From CAYZJR01 sp964503045 (lineage in GTDB: Bacteria; Cyanobacteriota; Vampirovibrionia; Obscuribacterales; Obscuribacteraceae): 64,000 nt of DNA. The stretch lies in contig CAZCZI010000012.1 of the NCBI GenBank assembly GCA_964503045.1, positions 62,001-126,000 on the forward strand. Reading direction: 5' to 3'. The first letter of the stretch is position 1; every line of letters begins with the position of its first letter. The notes beneath the pieces were generated by a model that was given only the letters and a program-made list of their open reading frames with translations, was not told the DNA's origin and did no database searches. The translations under genes and the position numbers were made by a program. This document shows positions 61,699 to 64,000 of the stretch, in pieces.

Positions 61699-62721
61699 CT
61701 ACTTGGCTGCCTTAGGTGTTTCTTCTTTAACCAATTCTTGTGAGTTTTCAGAAGGCAGGTGATCCAGCAACCATTTATTCACCGCTTCAATGTTCTGATC
61801 AGTAAACTGGTTCTCTTCAAAAATTAGGTGTTCTGCATTTGGAATTAACACGATTTGACGATCGGTGGTTGTCAACTCATTAAAGAGTTCTACTGTTCCT
61901 TCCGGACGCACCAACTTGTCATTACAACCTTGAACAAACAGAACAGGCTTGGTTTTTATCAGCTTCGCGCTTTCATGATTCTGGTTCATAAAGTTCTGAA
62001 ACTGCACCAATTCCCGGGCTGAGATTTTCATTCGAGCAAGAGGATCATTGGCCCACAACGCCCTCAGCTCCTCTTTGTTGGTCGCCTGCTTGATTACACC
62101 CTCGCCGACGTTGAACGGCTTGTCCGGGTCGCCGATTAGCTTCAAAGCCACCTTCAGATTGGTCTTTGCCTGCTTGAAGCGATCGCCTGCCGGAACCGAC
62201 GAGATCAACCCATCAACCAAATCAGGGTAAAGCGCAGTGGCCCTGAGCGCAATTGCACCACCCATAGATTCACCCAAAATGAAAACCGGAAGCCCCTTAT
62301 TCGCCCGCCGAATCACCTTGAGTGTGGATTGAATATCCAATAAACACCCTTCAAAATCCACACGCTCCCGTCCTTTGGCATCCATCCAAGAACCAAACCC
62401 GCGAACGTCGATGGCATATGAAGGAAAACCAAGCTTTGCCATACGCTTGCCGAAATCTTCATAAGTTCCGTTGTGCAGACCCAGTCCATGCACACACAGA
62501 ATCACGGCCTTGGCTTTTACGCCAGGTTCGACCCAAGCCATGCAAGGCGCATTTCCGCGCTTGGCCTTAATTTTCGGGTGCTTCGCCCCACGCTTTGACG
62601 ACGGGGCTGACTGGTCGGCAGCCGGCGCCTGCTCGCTCGCGCTTTTCTCGGCAAGCGCGCACAGCCCATTTAGCGACAAGCAAGTCAGAAGAGTTGAAAC
62701 CAGTAGCGCCTTATCGATCAT
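61699..62721 (-). CDS. Exported alpha/beta-hydrolase (S33, monoacylglycerol-lipase-like)
   Basis: The 340-residue protein has a signal peptide (cleavage near LCALA) and a polar linker, then an alpha/beta-hydrolase fold. The oxyanion motif is CVHGLGLHNGTY, the nucleophile elbow GESMGG, the Asp region VLFVQGCNDKLVRPEG and the His in PNAEHLIFEE, so the full triad is visible. The closest named relatives are bacterial monoacylglycerol lipases and lysophospholipases. It probably forms an operon with the downstream TPR-thioredoxin gene. Confidence 0.88.
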   Translation of the reverse strand: MIDKALLVSTLLTCLSLNGLCALAEKSASEQAPAADQSAPSSKRGAKHPKIKAKRGNAPCMAWVEPGVKAKAVILCVHGLGLHNGTYEDFGKRMAKLGFPSYAIDVRGFGSWMDAKGRERVDFEGCLLDIQSTLKVIRRANKGLPVFILGESMGGAIALRATALYPDLVDGLISSVPAGDRFKQAKTNLKVALKLIGDPDKPFNVGEGVIKQATNKEELRALWANDPLARMKISARELVQFQNFMNQNHESAKLIKTKPVLFVQGCNDKLVRPEGTVELFNELTTTDRQIVLIPNAEHLIFEENQFTDQNIEAVNKWLLDHLPSENSQELVKEETPKAAK

Positions 62722-62937
62722 TTCTTAGTCTTGGAATACCTGATGGCTCGAGCTATCCGGAAGGCTGACTTTGCATATCTTGGAAGCCCTTTCATTGTCG
62801 CACGCTCTTGGCCAACCTGCCACGACCGCAGCATTTGCGCATCGCACGCCATTGCTTATCAAAAGTTCAACTTACTTGCGTCGCCGACTAATGGAAAATA
62901 GGTCGAATAGTTCTGGTACGCCAGGAGTGGCTCTCGA

Positions 62938-64000
62938 GTGTCAGATTCAAAAGGCACATCTCAATCCAACCTAGACCTTTCTGCCCAAGCAACCCCCAGA
63001 ACCGGAATTGCTCAGCGAGGTGCAACTCAACTGGCTGAGTTCGACACAATAATTACAACAAGCTCACGGGCGCCAGCCGCGCCAAGGGAAAGTAAAACTC
63101 AAAACGGCGAGACAGCCTCATTTCTATTTTCACTGAGCAACTTTGCCGCCTCGCTCGCCGACTCACTTGTTCTTATCTCCATTTTGAACGTGGCAATACT
63201 CGCCGGCCCGCCTGCCTCCTATGCAGTGTCAAGCGCGATCGCACTACCGGTGGTATCAACTTGCTTGTGCCTTTGCCTATTCATCAGATGGAAACACGCT
63301 CAAGCATGGCTGCATGCCAGCTTGGCTTTACGCGCCCTGGGTTGTGCGGTTCTTCCTTTCGCGTATGTGATGCTGTCTTCCAGTTCACTTGAATCTCTCG
63401 AAACCACGGCAATCACCACGTTATGTATATTTGCTTCAATTCATTGCCTGTCGTCATCCTTAACCATGCGCCAGTGGGGAATTCCCTTACGCTCACGAAA
63501 AAATGATCTAATTTTGTTCGGACAGATAATGGCACTTCCAACAGCGTGCCTCATAAAGCAAAACTTGGTTCTTGACTCTTCGTTTACTATAAAGCTTTGC
63601 ATCATCTTGTACATTCTGGCTCTCTGGGCAATTCTTGAAGGGACAAAACGTGTCGAGACCCAGACTGCACTCGATGGCCGTAGATTGACTTTGCAACTAA
63701 GCGAAATCAGTTTTACCACCGCAAGCAAATTCGCAAAAGCGTCTTTGTTAGCCGCTTCAACACTTTCCATTGCTTCGGTGTGCACTATCATTGTTCCGAT
63801 TGCATTGTTTTCAACAACGGCGACTTCAATCGGCAAAACCACTACTTTTCTCGATCTCTTTTGGTATTTGTCCAGTTCGTTTGTGATTGGCTGCTGCATC
63901 GCCAATCATCTTGTTTTTGCCGCTCGACAAAAAATTTCACATCCTTTCACCCTTGCTGTTGCCGGTCTCGTCATCATGGGCTTGGGCCTTTTTGTCTTGG
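62938..64000 (+). CDS. Multi-pass membrane protein, 3' end outside the window
   Basis: From GTG at 62938 (AGGAG ten bases upstream) an uninterrupted frame of 354 codons runs to the window edge. A polar N-terminus of about 65 residues (rich in Thr, Ser and Gln) precedes at least eight hydrophobic segments (for example SLVLISILNVAILAG, STCLCLCLFI, LASSIHCL-like stretches and FTLAVAGLVIMGLGLF). Transporter-like or flippase-like topology is likely. I cannot name the family, and the missing C-terminus may hold the diagnostic part. Confidence 0.6.
   Translation, partial: MSDSKGTSQSNLDLSAQATPRTGIAQRGATQLAEFDTIITTSSRAPAAPRESKTQNGETASFLFSLSNFAASLADSLVLISILNVAILAGPPASYAVSSAIALPVVSTCLCLCLFIRWKHAQAWLHASLALRALGCAVLPFAYVMLSSSSLESLETTAITTLCIFASIHCLSSSLTMRQWGIPLRSRKNDLILFGQIMALPTACLIKQNLVLDSSFTIKLCIILYILALWAILEGTKRVETQTALDGRRLTLQLSEISFTTASKFAKASLLAASTLSIASVCTIIVPIALFSTTATSIGKTTTFLDLFWYLSSSFVIGCCIANHLVFAARQKISHPFTLAVAGLVIMGLGLFVL

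Noticed and set aside
1..64000. CRISPR array, tRNA, rRNA or complete insertion sequence
   Set aside because: I found no spaced identical repeats with unique spacers, no T-loop (GGTTCRANNCC) context and no intact transposase with terminal inverted repeats.

Overview
The window looks like a chromosomal segment of a free-living, non-photosynthetic, Gram-negative-type bacterium. My best guess is a relative of the Melainabacteria/Vampirovibrionia (Obscuribacterales) on the cyanobacterial side. This is inference from overall style: many eukaryote-like Ser/Thr kinases and TPR proteins, abundant Ser/Gly-rich secreted-type sequence, an OmpA-type protein, lipoproteins and a TonB-like C-terminal domain, central carbon enzymes such as pyruvate phosphate dikinase and 2-oxoglutarate:ferredoxin oxidoreductase, and no photosynthesis genes. 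I see no tRNA, rRNA, CRISPR array or intact insertion sequence.

Layout. 1-2.9 kb holds the 3' end of a very large low-complexity repeat protein. 2.9-5.0 kb has an opine-dehydrogenase-family enzyme followed 6 bp later by an EamA-type exporter, an arrangement that recalls opine metallophore loci. 5.3-8.3 kb has small secreted or membrane proteins and a short-chain dehydrogenase. 8.3-16.2 kb is a minus-strand signalling/envelope cluster: two membrane-anchored kinases, a lipoprotein, an OmpA-like protein, another lipoprotein, an EF-hand protein and a third kinase. 16.4-20 kb has a flavin monooxygenase, an acidic unknown protein, a TPR protein and a decayed histidine-kinase remnant. 20.2-24 kb has ppdK and its regulatory kinase/phosphatase. 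24-32 kb has a BioD-like ATPase, a CtpA-type protease, methylthioadenosine phosphorylase, an M16 protease pair (one active, one lacking the metal site) and a TadE-like protein. 32.3-37.3 kb has purine salvage (hpt diverging from guaD), followed by a GNAT protein and a ThDP-fold protein that has lost its key catalytic residues. 37.5-40.4 kb is korA-korB.

40.4-42.5 kb is an accessory patch: a chimeric protein with transposase-like ends and a DprA-like winged helix but no visible DDE core, a broken amidase gene, and two copies of a dispersed palindromic repeat. 42.5-48.9 kb has a TPR protein, an SRPBCC-like secreted protein, a glutamine synthetase/amidohydrolase/acetyltransferase operon (a split FluG-like arrangement) and small membrane proteins, one of them an M48-type homologue without its zinc site. 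48.9-55.8 kb has a MEMO1-AMMECR1 fusion, a TonB-C-like protein, a FIST protein, a CPA1 antiporter and fumarase. 56-64 kb has an acyl-CoA synthetase, a NarL-type regulator, a GH31 glucosidase, a TPR-thioredoxin, an alpha/beta hydrolase and the start of a multi-pass membrane protein that runs off the window.

The most striking unexplained signal is a dispersed intergenic repeat of about 40-48 bp built on the palindrome AGCGATATCGCT, present seven times. The window also carries several short tandem repeats (12-36 bp units), many next to or inside gene ends, and a recurring pattern of degenerate enzymes: a ThDP enzyme, an M48 protease, an M16 partner and an atypical kinase.
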